A stretch of 64,000 bases of DNA from RPQJ01 sp963732415. GTDB taxonomy: Bacteria; Pseudomonadota; Gammaproteobacteria; Steroidobacterales; Steroidobacteraceae. Location of the stretch: positions 124,001 to 188,000 of the forward strand of contig CAVSZK010000009.1 of the NCBI GenBank assembly GCA_963732415.1, read 5' to 3'. A program made the position numbers and the translations under genes. The notes beneath the pieces are model-generated. The model saw nothing but the letters and a program-made list of their open reading frames with translations. It did no database searches and was not told the origin of the DNA. Positions 8,202-17,097 of the stretch are shown here, piece by piece; position 1 is the first letter of the stretch; each line of letters starts with the position of its first letter.

Positions 8202-9374
8202 GTGAACCGTTGGGACGTCATCGTAATCGGCGCGGGCGCCGTGGGGAGCGCGGCGCTTCGGGCCGTGAGCGAGGTCGGTGCACGAGTGCTCTGCATCGAG
8301 CAGTGCTCGCCGGCGCATTCGAGGGGCTCGAGCCATGGGCACTCGCGCATCTTTCGACACGCGTACTTCGAACATCCCGATTACGTGCCACTGATCCGTC
8401 ACTCGACGGCTCGCTTCGAGTCGCTCGAGCGCGAGGCGTCGGTCTCGCTGCTGAACCGCTGCGGCATGCTGGCCATCGGGCCGCACGGTTCGGAGGTGGT
8501 TGTGGGATCGGTCGAGTCCGCACGACGCTGGGCTCTGCCGGTCGAAGAGCTGGATTCCGCGGCACTTCGCTCGCGATTTTCCTGGTTCTCGTTCGACGAC
8601 GACGCAGTCGGCGTGTTCGAGCCGAACGCCGGGATCGTGCGACCCGAGGCAACGGTGGATGCGTCCATCCGTGTCGCCCGTACCCGTGGCGCGGAGCTGC
8701 GCGTCGGCTTGAGGGTGCTCGGCCTGGTCGAGGACACGGGCGGCGTGACGGTGGCAACCAATTACGGCGATGAGCGGGCGGATGCCGTCATCGTCGCAGC
8801 CGGCGCGTGGACATCGCGACTGCTGCCCGAGCTCACCCCATTGCTCACGGTGACCCGGCAGGTGCAGGCATGGTTCGCGCCGGCCCCAGGTGTCGATGCC
8901 TCGGCGATGCCATGCTGGCTGCTTGATCGCGGGCACGATGAGCGATCGGTCTATGGTCTCGCGCCGGACCCCGCAGCGCCCGCCGACGACAATGGCGCGC
9001 CGACGCCGTCCAGGTACCCGAAGCTCGGGCTTCATGGATCCGGCGACATTGTCGACCCCGAGATCGGGGCCACCGCGGTCAGCGACGCAGACGTCGAGCG
9101 AATCCGCGGCGCATACCGGGCAATCGCACCGTCTCTCGCCGGGGAACTGGCCGGTTCCGCGACCTGCCTATACACGATGTCGCCCGACGGGCAGTTCCTC
9201 GTCGGGACGCGCAGCGGCTCGCGGCGTGTTCACTTTGCCGCCGGCCTGTCCGGTCACGGATTCAAGCTGGCGCCGGCACTCGGAGACGTGCTCGCACAGC
9301 TCGCAACTGCCGGTCACACTGAGTTGCCGATCGAGTTCCTGTCGCCCGGACGGTTCAAGGGCGACCGACCCTAG
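8202..9374 (+). CDS. SoxA/SolA-type FAD-dependent amine oxidase (N-methyltryptophan oxidase-like)
   Basis: The 390-residue protein starts (GTG) straight into the dinucleotide-binding motif VIVIGAGAVGSAA (7-19), typical of monomeric sarcosine oxidase and N-methyl-L-tryptophan oxidase. Near the C-terminus, CLYTMSPDGQFLVG matches the family segment whose cysteine binds FAD covalently. The length equals that of MSOX/SolA. Such enzymes oxidise secondary N-methyl amines to an amine, formaldehyde and H2O2. The C-terminal LSGHGFKLAPALG fits the family. It stands alone between the TIR gene and convergent PhnA. The exact amine is uncertain. Confidence 0.88.
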   Translation: MNRWDVIVIGAGAVGSAALRAVSEVGARVLCIEQCSPAHSRGSSHGHSRIFRHAYFEHPDYVPLIRHSTARFESLEREASVSLLNRCGMLAIGPHGSEVVVGSVESARRWALPVEELDSAALRSRFSWFSFDDDAVGVFEPNAGIVRPEATVDASIRVARTRGAELRVGLRVLGLVEDTGGVTVATNYGDERADAVIVAAGAWTSRLLPELTPLLTVTRQVQAWFAPAPGVDASAMPCWLLDRGHDERSVYGLAPDPAAPADDNGAPTPSRYPKLGLHGSGDIVDPEIGATAVSDADVERIRGAYRAIAPSLAGELAGSATCLYTMSPDGQFLVGTRSGSRRVHFAAGLSGHGFKLAPALGDVLAQLATAGHTELPIEFLSPGRFKGDRP

Positions 9375-9382
9375 GAACGCGC

Positions 9383-9592
9383 CTACGCCTTCTTCAGGAA
9401 GCAGGTCTTCAATACGATAGTGTTGCGGCCCTGCCCGCACTCGATCGCCTCGTCATCGTCGGTCAGGCGGATGTTCTTGAATGTCGTGCCGCGCTTCAGC
9501 GTGTCGGACGACCCCTTGACCTTGAGGTCCTTGATCACCTGTACGGCATCGCCGTCCTTGAGCTCGTTGCCGTTGCTGTCCTTGACCGTCAT
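9383..9592 (-). CDS. PhnA-domain protein (short alkylphosphonate-utilisation family form)
   Basis: The 69-residue protein is made only of the PhnA C-terminal SH3-like domain: DSNGNELKDGDAVQVIKDL at the start and the conserved IECGQGRNTIVLKT near the end. The ATG at 9592 was chosen because AGGAGA precedes it at normal spacing; the open frame upstream has no PhnA similarity. It lacks the N-terminal zinc ribbon found in the roughly 110-residue E. coli protein. The name PhnA/YjdM is historical, and a direct role in phosphonate breakdown is doubtful. No phn genes are nearby. It converges on the SoxA-like gene with an 8-base gap. Confidence 0.88.
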   Translation of the reverse strand: MTVKDSNGNELKDGDAVQVIKDLKVKGSSDTLKRGTTFKNIRLTDDDEAIECGQGRNTIVLKTCFLKKA

Positions 9593-9777
9593 GATTCGCT
9601 TCTCCTGCTGTTTGCATCCGACAGCGTGACGCCACTGGCGCGGATTGCCAAGCGGGTGCTGGTCGAGACGATACGGCGCCCTGACCCGCACCGTCCGGCA
9701 GTTTTGACCAGCCCACCCGCAGTCGCTAAGGTGGCGTCGCCAGCCAGCATCCGATGAATACCAGGGGAGACCAGCTC

Positions 9778-11355
9778 ATGCCATGCAAGTCGCTTGCCAG
9801 CGTCCTCGCCGTTGCCGCAATGGCAGCCGGCGCCGCCCTGCCCGCAAGTGCGCAGGACGCAAAGAAGCCGAACATCGTCATCATCTGGGGCGACGACATC
9901 GGGCAGTCCGATTTGAGCGCGTACACGTTCGGAATGATGGGCTTCCAGACACCGAACATCGACCGCGTGGCCGCTGAAGGCGTGAAATTCACCGACTACT
10001 ACGCCGAGCAGAGCTGCACGGCCGGCCGCTCGGCGTTCATCACCGGGCAGAGCGTATTCCGCACCGGCCTCTCAAAGGTCGGCATGCCGGGCGCCGACCA
10101 GGGGCTGCAGAAGCGTGATGTCACGATCGCGCAGGTATTGAAGGCGCAGGGATACTCCACCGGGCAGTTCGGCAAGAACCACCTGGGCGACAAGGACGAG
10201 TTCCTGCCGACCGCGCACGGCTTCGACGAGTTCTACGGCAACCTCTACCACCTGAACGCGGAAGAGGAACCGGAGCACCCGGACTACCCGAATCCGACGG
10301 ATTTCCCGAATTTCCGCAAGAAATACGGCCCGCGGGGAGTCATCCACAGCTACGCGCTTCCCGACGGCACGCAGAAGATCGAAGACACGGGTCCGCTGAC
10401 CAAGAAGCGGATGGAAACGATCGACGACGACATCGCAGATCGCTCGGCCGAGTTCATCCGCAAGCAGGCCCAGTCCGGCAAGCCGATGTTCGTGTGGGTC
10501 AACTTTACGCACATGCATTTCCGCACCCATCCAAAGCCCGGGAGCATCGGCCAGGCCGGGCGCTGGAATGGGGAATACGCGGACGTGATGATGGATCACG
10601 ACAAGAATGTCGGAACGGTTCTGAAGGCCATCGACGACGCGGGAATCACCGGCGACACGATCGTCATGTACTCGACCGACAACGGCCCGCACATGAACAC
10701 CTGGCCGGATGCCGCGATGACACCGTTCCGAAACGAAAAGAACAGCAACTGGGAAGGCGCCTACCGCGTGCCGGCGATGGTGCGTTGGCCCGGGCACATC
10801 AAGCCCGGCACGGTGCTGACCGGCATCGTGTCGCACCTTGACTGGCTGCCGACTCTGGCGGCCGCAGCCGGGGTTCCCGACGCTACCGAGCGACTGCTCA
10901 AGGGCTATGCGGTGGGCGGCACCACGTTCAAGGTCCACCTCGACGGCTACAACATGCTGCCGTACTTCACGGGACAGGTGACCGCGAGCCCCCGCGAGGA
11001 ATTCTTCTACTTCTCCGACGACGGCGACCTCACTGCGATGCGCTACGACAACTGGAAGGCGGTGTTTGCCGAGCAGCGGGCGCAAGGCACGCTGGCAGTG
11101 TGGTCCGAACCCTACGTGCACACGCGCATCCCGAAGTTGTTCAACCTGCGGGCAGACCCGTACGAGCGGGCCGACATCACCTCGAACACCTACTGGGACT
11201 GGTACCTGGACCACGCGTTCATCATGTTGCCGGCGTCCGAGATCGTCGGAAACTTCCTGGCAACGTTCAAGGAATTCCCGCCCAGCCAGCGGGCCGCGAG
11301 CTTCACCATCGACCAGGCCATGGAATCACTGAAGGCGGGCATGTCCGCGCGCTGA
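9778..11355 (+). CDS. Type I arylsulfatase, exported
   Basis: The 525-residue protein starts at the ATG at 9778, which has AGGGGAGA seven bases upstream; the earlier ATG at 9754 has no such site. A cleavable signal peptide (about 1-26, ending ASAQ) sends it to the periplasm. Sulfatase features are IIWGDD at 35-40 (metal-binding Asp pair) and SCTAGRSAFITG, where Cys80 would be converted to formylglycine (C-x-A-x-R form). Later STDNGPHMNTWP supplies further metal ligands. It cleaves sulfate esters from organic compounds. The maturase (FGE or anaerobic SME) is not in this window. The SulP transporter about 3.5 kb away is not clearly linked. Confidence 0.92.
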   Translation: MPCKSLASVLAVAAMAAGAALPASAQDAKKPNIVIIWGDDIGQSDLSAYTFGMMGFQTPNIDRVAAEGVKFTDYYAEQSCTAGRSAFITGQSVFRTGLSKVGMPGADQGLQKRDVTIAQVLKAQGYSTGQFGKNHLGDKDEFLPTAHGFDEFYGNLYHLNAEEEPEHPDYPNPTDFPNFRKKYGPRGVIHSYALPDGTQKIEDTGPLTKKRMETIDDDIADRSAEFIRKQAQSGKPMFVWVNFTHMHFRTHPKPGSIGQAGRWNGEYADVMMDHDKNVGTVLKAIDDAGITGDTIVMYSTDNGPHMNTWPDAAMTPFRNEKNSNWEGAYRVPAMVRWPGHIKPGTVLTGIVSHLDWLPTLAAAAGVPDATERLLKGYAVGGTTFKVHLDGYNMLPYFTGQVTASPREEFFYFSDDGDLTAMRYDNWKAVFAEQRAQGTLAVWSEPYVHTRIPKLFNLRADPYERADITSNTYWDWYLDHAFIMLPASEIVGNFLATFKEFPPSQRAASFTIDQAMESLKAGMSAR

Positions 11356-11422
11356 GTCCGGTGGCAATGACACCCGCGCGCTGAAGCGCGCATGGCGGGG
11401 TGGCGGTCTGCTGGCCGCTCCC
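11356..11422. terminator. Hairpin between convergent sulfatase and alcohol dehydrogenase genes
   Basis: GCGCGC-TGAA-GCGCGC (11376-11391) is a perfect six-pair stem with a four-base loop between two convergent genes. There is no T-run on either side, so it would be an atypical terminator; calling it one rests on position. Confidence 0.3.
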
Positions 11423-12451
11423 TCACCGTGGGAGGAGCACCTTTGCGCCGCGCACGTGCTTCAGCTTGAGGTCCCGCAGCGCACGGTTCGCCTCATCAAG
11501 GAAATATGTCTCGACCACCGGTCGCATCGGGATGCCGGCGGCGAGATCGAGAAATTCGCGCACGTCGCTGCGCGTCACGTTTGCGACGCTCTTGATCTCT
11601 TTTTCCATCCACAGGTGTCGTGGATAGTCGAGGCCGAGCAATTGCTGCTGGTCCGTCTCTTCCTTCCGAATCGCGTTCACCACCAGCCGGCCTCCCGGCT
11701 CGAGATTCTCGAGCGCCTTGATCACCGGCAGCCACGCTGGTGTCGTGTCGATGATGGCGTCCAGCCTCGCGGGAGCTCTCTCGCGCGTGTCGCCCGCCCA
11801 GACGGCCCCGGACTGCAGCGCGAAATCCCGCTCCTCGCCTTGGCGCGCGAAGACGTAGACCTCAGTGTCGGGATAGCGGTGTCGAACCATCATCATCACC
11901 AGGTGTCCCGAAGCCCCAAAGCCCGTGAGCCCGAGCCGCATGCCATTTCGGATCCCGGCCAGCCGCAGTGACCGGTAACCGACCGCGCCCGCGCACAGCA
12001 GCGGCGCGGCCTCGGCGTCGGTGAAGCAGTCCGGAATTTCATGGGCAAACGCCGCCGGTACTGTCATGTACTCGGCATAACCGCCGTTTGCGTCGCGACC
12101 GGTGGCGCGGAATTCGCTGCAGAGATTTTCGTAACCTTCAGCACAGTGTCCGCAGTGACCGCAGGCCGAGAAGATCCAGGCGACGCCGACTCGCCGGCCA
12201 ATCTCCATTCCCGCCACGCCTGCGCCTCGAGCGACGATCTCCCCGACGACCTGGTGACCCGGAATCATCGGCAGACGCGACGGTGGCGTACGGCCCTCGA
12301 TCTCGTCGAGTTCGGTGTGGCACACGCCACAGGCAGCTACCCGGATCAGCACCTCGCCTTCCCGCGGGACCGGATCCGGAACGTCACGCAGGACCAGCGA
12401 GTCGCGTCCCTCGGTTACCGGACCTGTGCCGGTCAGCAGCATCGCTTTCAT
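11423..12451 (-). CDS. Zinc-dependent alcohol dehydrogenase (MDR family)
   Basis: The 342-residue enzyme has the zinc ADH pattern. Catalytic-zinc ligands are in CGVCHTE (Cys41) and PGHQVVGE (His66). A structural-zinc lobe has Cys97, Cys100, Cys103 and Cys111. A Rossmann domain with GLTGFGASGHL follows. It is similar to the AdhA/AdhP-like class that oxidises primary alcohols or reduces aldehydes with NAD(P)H. Its ATG overlaps the stop of the upstream lipoprotein hydrolase by four bases (ATGA), so the two are translationally coupled. GGAGCTGGA before the ATG provides a ribosome site. Substrate not predictable. Confidence 0.9.
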   Translation of the reverse strand: MKAMLLTGTGPVTEGRDSLVLRDVPDPVPREGEVLIRVAACGVCHTELDEIEGRTPPSRLPMIPGHQVVGEIVARGAGVAGMEIGRRVGVAWIFSACGHCGHCAEGYENLCSEFRATGRDANGGYAEYMTVPAAFAHEIPDCFTDAEAAPLLCAGAVGYRSLRLAGIRNGMRLGLTGFGASGHLVMMMVRHRYPDTEVYVFARQGEERDFALQSGAVWAGDTRERAPARLDAIIDTTPAWLPVIKALENLEPGGRLVVNAIRKEETDQQQLLGLDYPRHLWMEKEIKSVANVTRSDVREFLDLAAGIPMRPVVETYFLDEANRALRDLKLKHVRGAKVLLPR

Positions 12452-13650
12452 TCCAGCTCCCTGGCGGTCAAAGGGACGACCCGTGACACGTTACCCTGCA
12501 ACAAGTCGGCGGAGCCCGTGTCGCTCGAGACAAATTGCACGATCGCAGCAAACAACTGCTCGATGGGGAATGGCTCGGGGTCGGGCCGACCCGCGAGGAA
12601 TGGATGAACCTCTTCGATCGACTCGGCCACACCCCAGTGATCGGCATTTGCGAATCCCAGCAGTGTCGCGCCCGGAATCAGCGCGTCGGCCGCCAGCACC
12701 TGCCCGTCGTTCAACAGGTCGGTGCGATTGAGGTACTTCCACGTGGGCACCAGCGAACGTGCAATGTGGTCCCTGGTCGTGAAACTCGCGAGCGAGTAGT
12801 AACGCACGTTTGCCGGTAACGGGTTGTCGGCCAGCCACTGCCTCGCCGTCGCCGGTTCGAGACTGTGGATCACTTCGCCATCACCCGGCGGGCACTTCTT
12901 GTATGGCAACCTCGCCACCAGGCTCGAATATGCCGTCGACACCGCCTCTGCCAGCGGAGTGCCGAATATCGGGCCGGCCACGCTGACGACAGCCTTGACT
13001 CTTCCGGCGAGTGCCGGGTAATCGACCATGAAGCGCAGGCTGTCCAGTGCACCCTTCGAGTATCCGATCAACAGGATCTCCTGGTTTCCTGGCAGCTGCG
13101 CGCGCTCGATCGCCAGGGCAATCTGATGTGCGTTGTTGGCGGTGCCGGAGCGTCCGCTGACCACGATTGTCTCCACGCGAACCCCGTCCTCGCGCAGTTT
13201 TTCGACGCCGGCGATGAACGGCCTCCCCTCTTCCCCGACGCATTCGCTGAACGCACCGGTGACAACGAATACCGCCGTGCCGGAGGGGACCTTGAAATCG
13301 GCCTCCGAACCGGCCGGCTCACCGTGGCGCTCGAATGCCGCGGGCTCGTCCGGCAAACGCCACAGCCAGCGATCGCAGGACGAATCGTTCGGCGATCCGA
13401 ACCCGTCGGCGCGAAGTCTGGCGCAGAAGACAGCACGAAATTTCGCCCGGCCATCGCTGGCAGGCGGAGCACCTTCGACGTACGCAAACTGGACAGCCTT
13501 CGCGGTCAATTCCGTCGCGGTCGGGGCGGCCGCGCAACCGCCAAGCAGCACGGCGAGCAGGAGTACGGCGGCTACATTTCGGCCGCCGGCGCAGCGTGAC
13601 GTGCGTCCAGGCCATGGCGCCGCGAGTTTCAAATGCATGACAGGGATCAT
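12448..13650 (-). CDS. Alpha/beta-hydrolase-like lipoprotein
   Basis: The product has 400 residues. A lipobox LLGGC puts the lipidated cysteine at residue 39 after a hydrophobic stretch, so it should be membrane-anchored in the envelope. GYSKG (196-200) fits the GxSxG nucleophile elbow of alpha/beta hydrolases, and a late Asp/His region (FANADHWG) could complete a triad. The ATG at 13650 was preferred; 13638 is possible. It is coupled to the alcohol dehydrogenase downstream by a four-base overlap and starts only 18 bases from the divergent PLD-family gene. A lipase or esterase is the best guess. An esterase releasing an alcohol for the ADH would make sense, but that is inference. Confidence 0.68.
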   Translation of the reverse strand: MIPVMHLKLAAPWPGRTSRCAGGRNVAAVLLLAVLLGGCAAAPTATELTAKAVQFAYVEGAPPASDGRAKFRAVFCARLRADGFGSPNDSSCDRWLWRLPDEPAAFERHGEPAGSEADFKVPSGTAVFVVTGAFSECVGEEGRPFIAGVEKLREDGVRVETIVVSGRSGTANNAHQIALAIERAQLPGNQEILLIGYSKGALDSLRFMVDYPALAGRVKAVVSVAGPIFGTPLAEAVSTAYSSLVARLPYKKCPPGDGEVIHSLEPATARQWLADNPLPANVRYYSLASFTTRDHIARSLVPTWKYLNRTDLLNDGQVLAADALIPGATLLGFANADHWGVAESIEEVHPFLAGRPDPEPFPIEQLFAAIVQFVSSDTGSADLLQGNVSRVVPLTARELE

Positions 13651-13668
13651 TTTCGTAGACTCTACCTG

Positions 13669-15267
13669 ATGCAAGCCGTTTCAATTAGAAACCGCCTGGC
13701 CGGCGCACCGCTTGCCGCAATGATGGCCCTGGCGGTAACCGGCTGTGCAACAACCGCGTCGGCGCCCGCGCCGGTCGCGGGGCCCGCGCTGGTCGAGTAC
13801 GTTGACCAGGCCGCCGAGACCTCGGTGCTCGGCCCGGACGCGCGGTTCATCGGCAGCCCCTATCCGGACGTGGGCCTCGACGGGCTGTTTCCCCCGCGCG
13901 GCCCGGACGGCTGCCAGGTGGCGGTACTGCAAGGGGGCGAGGACTCTTTCGCAGTACGGATGCAGGCGCTGCGAGATGCACAGACCTCCATTCGCATCCA
14001 GGCGCTGGTGTTCAAGGGAGATGAAACCGGACTGCAGGTCGCTGAAATCCTCAAGCAGAAGAAGGCCGCGGGACTGGACGTGCGCGTCATCGTGGATGCC
14101 TTCTCGAACCCGTGGATACAGACGCAGTGGATGTTCTTCGACCTGAAGCAGAACGGCATCGAGGTCGAAGGCTACGAGGCCATGGCGCTGCAGTGGCTGA
14201 ACGAGGTTCCGATACCGGCGCTGGTTCCGCACACCGACCCGGACGCTCCGGACAAGCGCTTTCACGAAAAGATGTGGATCATCGACGGCGAAACGGACCA
14301 CGCGTTCGCGGTCACGGGCGGCCTCAACATCGGCAACGAGTATTTCAGGGCAGAGCCGGGCAACCCGGACGGCAACTGGCGCGACCAGGACATCGTACTG
14401 CGTGGCGCGATCGTGAAAGACCTGGTGACCGCGTTCGACCGGAATTTCGAATACTTCGTCGGCGTAAAGAAAAGCCGCGGCATCTTCAACACCAACCTCT
14501 ACTGGGAGGCCACCCGCAAGGTTCTCGGCACTACCGGGAAGGTACCGATTTCATACACGACGAACCCGCAGATCGTCCGCTATGTCGCGGAGCTGGAGGC
14601 CCGCGAGCCGCCGCTGGAGTTCAGGGGCGCCACCTGCCGTTTCATCCAGAATCGTCCTCGCCTCAAGGAAACCTACATCCAGCAGGCCTACATCAAGCTG
14701 ATCGAGCGGGCCCAAAGCGAGGTACTGGTCGCCAACGCCTATTTCGTGCCGACCCCGACCCTGTCCCAGGCGATCAAGGACGCGGCCCGGCGTTGTGTAT
14801 CGATCCGGCTGATCTCCAACAGCCCCGAGACGAACGACCTCCCGGAGATCAGCATGGTCGGACGCGGCTACTACAAGGACCTGCTCTCGGTGAACGATTC
14901 ACCGGAGGTACGCGCCTGCCCGAATACGAATGCGGGACTGCGCATCTGGGAGTGGACCGGGCAGGCACCGGGCGAGACAACCCGCAGCCAGGGCACGATG
15001 CACTCGAAGTTTGCGGTCGTCGACGGTACACGCGCGCTTGTGGGTTCATACAACCTCGACCCGCGCAGCGAGAAGCTCAACAGCGAGACGGCGGTAGTGT
15101 TCCTCGAGCCCGCCCTGGCGGCAACACTTCGGCACAAGTTCATCGACGACGACCTCACCTATGGTCGCGAGGTCACTCCCGAACTGGCCTCGACTTTTGA
15201 GGATCCAGAGAGCGCGATCGAAAGATTCCGGAAGTCGATCGGCCACCTGTTCGAGAAGGAGCTCTGA
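13669..15267 (+). CDS. Phospholipase D-family lipoprotein (cardiolipin synthase-like)
   Basis: The 532-residue protein has a lipoprotein signal with the lipobox VTGC (Cys26); the ATG at 13669 places this signal correctly. It has two HKD catalytic motifs. The first is FHEKMWIID (His199, Lys201, Asp206) and the second MHSKFAVVDG (His445, Lys447, Asp452), each followed by the usual GG/GS-N segment. Paired HKD motifs mark a complete PLD active site, used by phospholipases D and ClsA/B/C cardiolipin synthases. A lipid anchor and soluble body suggest action on phospholipid from the periplasmic side. It is divergent from the lipoprotein hydrolase, suggesting a shared control region. Confidence 0.86.
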   Translation: MQAVSIRNRLAGAPLAAMMALAVTGCATTASAPAPVAGPALVEYVDQAAETSVLGPDARFIGSPYPDVGLDGLFPPRGPDGCQVAVLQGGEDSFAVRMQALRDAQTSIRIQALVFKGDETGLQVAEILKQKKAAGLDVRVIVDAFSNPWIQTQWMFFDLKQNGIEVEGYEAMALQWLNEVPIPALVPHTDPDAPDKRFHEKMWIIDGETDHAFAVTGGLNIGNEYFRAEPGNPDGNWRDQDIVLRGAIVKDLVTAFDRNFEYFVGVKKSRGIFNTNLYWEATRKVLGTTGKVPISYTTNPQIVRYVAELEAREPPLEFRGATCRFIQNRPRLKETYIQQAYIKLIERAQSEVLVANAYFVPTPTLSQAIKDAARRCVSIRLISNSPETNDLPEISMVGRGYYKDLLSVNDSPEVRACPNTNAGLRIWEWTGQAPGETTRSQGTMHSKFAVVDGTRALVGSYNLDPRSEKLNSETAVVFLEPALAATLRHKFIDDDLTYGREVTPELASTFEDPESAIERFRKSIGHLFEKEL

Positions 15268-15282
15268 TCGCGCCTCGAGCGG

Positions 15283-16878
15283 TCACTTCCCGCGGGAGCG
15301 GCTTCGTCCGGCCGATTTCGTCGCGACCACGTTCCTGGCGGAGGTCTTTCCTGCCGATCTCCTGCCAGCGAGCGCCTTCCTCGGTGCCTTTGCCTTTGCC
15401 TTTGCCTTTGCTTTTGCCCTGCGCTTTGCCTTTACTCCCGCCTTCATTTTCGACTTCGCGCTCGGCGCGAACTTGCCGCGCCGTCCCGCCTTCTTGATGA
15501 AGACCGACTCGAGTTCATCCAGCGCATCGCCCATGTAAACCGCCAGCCTCTGGATGCTCGGCACCCGGTCGGGACAGGCGGTAAATCCGAAGTACAGCCC
15601 GCCGGCGTAGCTCATCACGGTGATATTGAGTGCCTGCCCGTGCGCCAGCGCCGAGATCGGATAATAGGCTTCCATTTCCGCACCCAGGAAATACAGCTTG
15701 CGCCGCGGCCCCGGCACGTTCGAGATGATCACGTTGTAGATTGGCGGAACGCGCGAAGCGAGTCCGGGCAGCCGCGTCAGCATCTGCGGCGAACTGATCA
15801 GCACGGTGTAGGTGATCAGCGCGGCCGTGGTCATCTGCTTCAGGTAGTCGCGGCCCGCCACGCTGCTGCGGCGTATCAGTTCGAAGCGCTCACGGACGTC
15901 GTCGAGTTCGGTGCCTAGCTTCACGTTCGCGAAACTGATGGCATTGCCGCCCGCCTCGCCATCGTCCTTCTTGATCGCCACCGGAACAGAGGCCACCAGG
16001 GATCGCTCGGGAAGTTCGCCGAACTCGAGTAGGTAGCGCCGCAGCGCCTGTCCGCAGGCCGCGAGCAGCACGTCGTTGATGCTGCCGCCCGCGGCTTCGC
16101 CGATTGCCTTCATTCGCGCCAGGCTGGTCGACTGGGTCGCCACGCGCCGCTGCGGCGTGACGCTGGTGTTGAAAATGGTGCTGGGTGTCTCCGCAAGCGA
16201 AGTGAAATCCGGATCCGCCTTCACGCCAAGTGCCGCACTGGCGGAGCCTGCCAGGCCACGCAACAGGCTCGGCAGCGCACGGGCCTGGTTGGTGAACGCC
16301 GATGGCAGCCTGCCACCAAGCGCGCCCGCCGGCATCGCGTCGCGTCTGGTCTTGCTCTTGCGCTCCTGCGCCCAGATCGGCGGTGTGCGGCTCTTGGCTG
16401 GATCCTCCGAGAAATTCAGCAATCCTACGCCCCGAACCCCATCCGCCAGCGAGTGGTGCAGCTTGCCATACATCGCGAAACGCCCGTCGTGCAAGCCTTC
16501 GATCAGGTGGATCTCCCACAGTGGTCGGTCGAGGTCCATCGGGTTGGAGTGCAGCCGCGACACTAGAATTCCGAGCTCACGCTCGCCGCCCGGATACGGA
16601 AGCGCCGAGTGCCTCAAGTGGTAGTCCAGGTCTACCTTTTCCACCTCCACGAAGCCGGGCAGCAGATGACCGGTGAGGGGACCACGCAGGCGATAATTGA
16701 ACGGCGGCGCAGTGACGGGGAAGCTGCGCAGGTACTCATAGACCTGCTTCGGAAAATCACGCGGCGCGCCAGGCGGCGGCAGGAACGTCTGCAGGCCCGC
16801 CACGTGCATGGGCGTCTGGCGTGTCTCCATCAGCACGAAGCTCAGGTCCAGAAGATTCAGCGGCTTGAATGCGGCCAT
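15283..16878 (-). CDS. Wax ester synthase/diacylglycerol acyltransferase with lysine-rich tail
   Basis: The 531-residue protein has the WS/DGAT active-site motif HHSLADG (141-147) and the PLWEIHLIEG segment (119-128) of this bifunctional family, which joins acyl-CoA to fatty alcohols or diacylglycerol to make storage lipid. Later conserved blocks (SVPVAIKK, NVPGPRR, SYAGGLYFG) are present. The core ends near residue 461. The last 70 residues (462-531) are an unusual Lys/Ala/Arg-rich tail with KAKAKA repeats, like AlgP or H1-like proteins; typical WS/DGATs of about 460 residues lack it. It converges on the PLD gene. The enzyme call is firm and the tail's role unknown. Confidence 0.92.
   Translation of the reverse strand: MAAFKPLNLLDLSFVLMETRQTPMHVAGLQTFLPPPGAPRDFPKQVYEYLRSFPVTAPPFNYRLRGPLTGHLLPGFVEVEKVDLDYHLRHSALPYPGGERELGILVSRLHSNPMDLDRPLWEIHLIEGLHDGRFAMYGKLHHSLADGVRGVGLLNFSEDPAKSRTPPIWAQERKSKTRRDAMPAGALGGRLPSAFTNQARALPSLLRGLAGSASAALGVKADPDFTSLAETPSTIFNTSVTPQRRVATQSTSLARMKAIGEAAGGSINDVLLAACGQALRRYLLEFGELPERSLVASVPVAIKKDDGEAGGNAISFANVKLGTELDDVRERFELIRRSSVAGRDYLKQMTTAALITYTVLISSPQMLTRLPGLASRVPPIYNVIISNVPGPRRKLYFLGAEMEAYYPISALAHGQALNITVMSYAGGLYFGFTACPDRVPSIQRLAVYMGDALDELESVFIKKAGRRGKFAPSAKSKMKAGVKAKRRAKAKAKAKAKAPRKALAGRRSAGKTSARNVVATKSAGRSRSRGK
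15386..15415. repeat. Hexanucleotide tandem repeat (GCCTTT)n in the WS/DGAT tail
   Basis: Four perfect GCCTTT copies (15386-15409) are followed by one GCTTTT variant. Read on the minus strand they encode alternating Lys-Ala. Such a tract can slip during replication, always in steps of two codons, so length variants would stay in frame. Confidence 0.85.
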
Positions 16879-17097
16879 GGTCGTCTCCCCCCTCTTCTCG
16901 GCGCCTACTTTAGGCTAGTCGACCCAGGCCTGCGAGGCTGGTTCGATCGGGACGGGTCGTCGCAGTAAGTCGCCGGCGGCCAGCGCCGCGCCCCCTTGCG
17001 AATCTGCCGACGTGCGCTAGAGTCGACGTGATATCGGTGTGGCCGGAAGAGTGCCGGTCCTTCTGCAGAGGTACCCAGTGAAGGCCAGGATTTCAAG

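Noticed and set aside
16905..17096. 63-codon minus-strand frame between the WS/DGAT and LssY_C genes
   Set aside because: The composition is typical of random GC-rich frames, with no recognisable motif and no good ribosome site.
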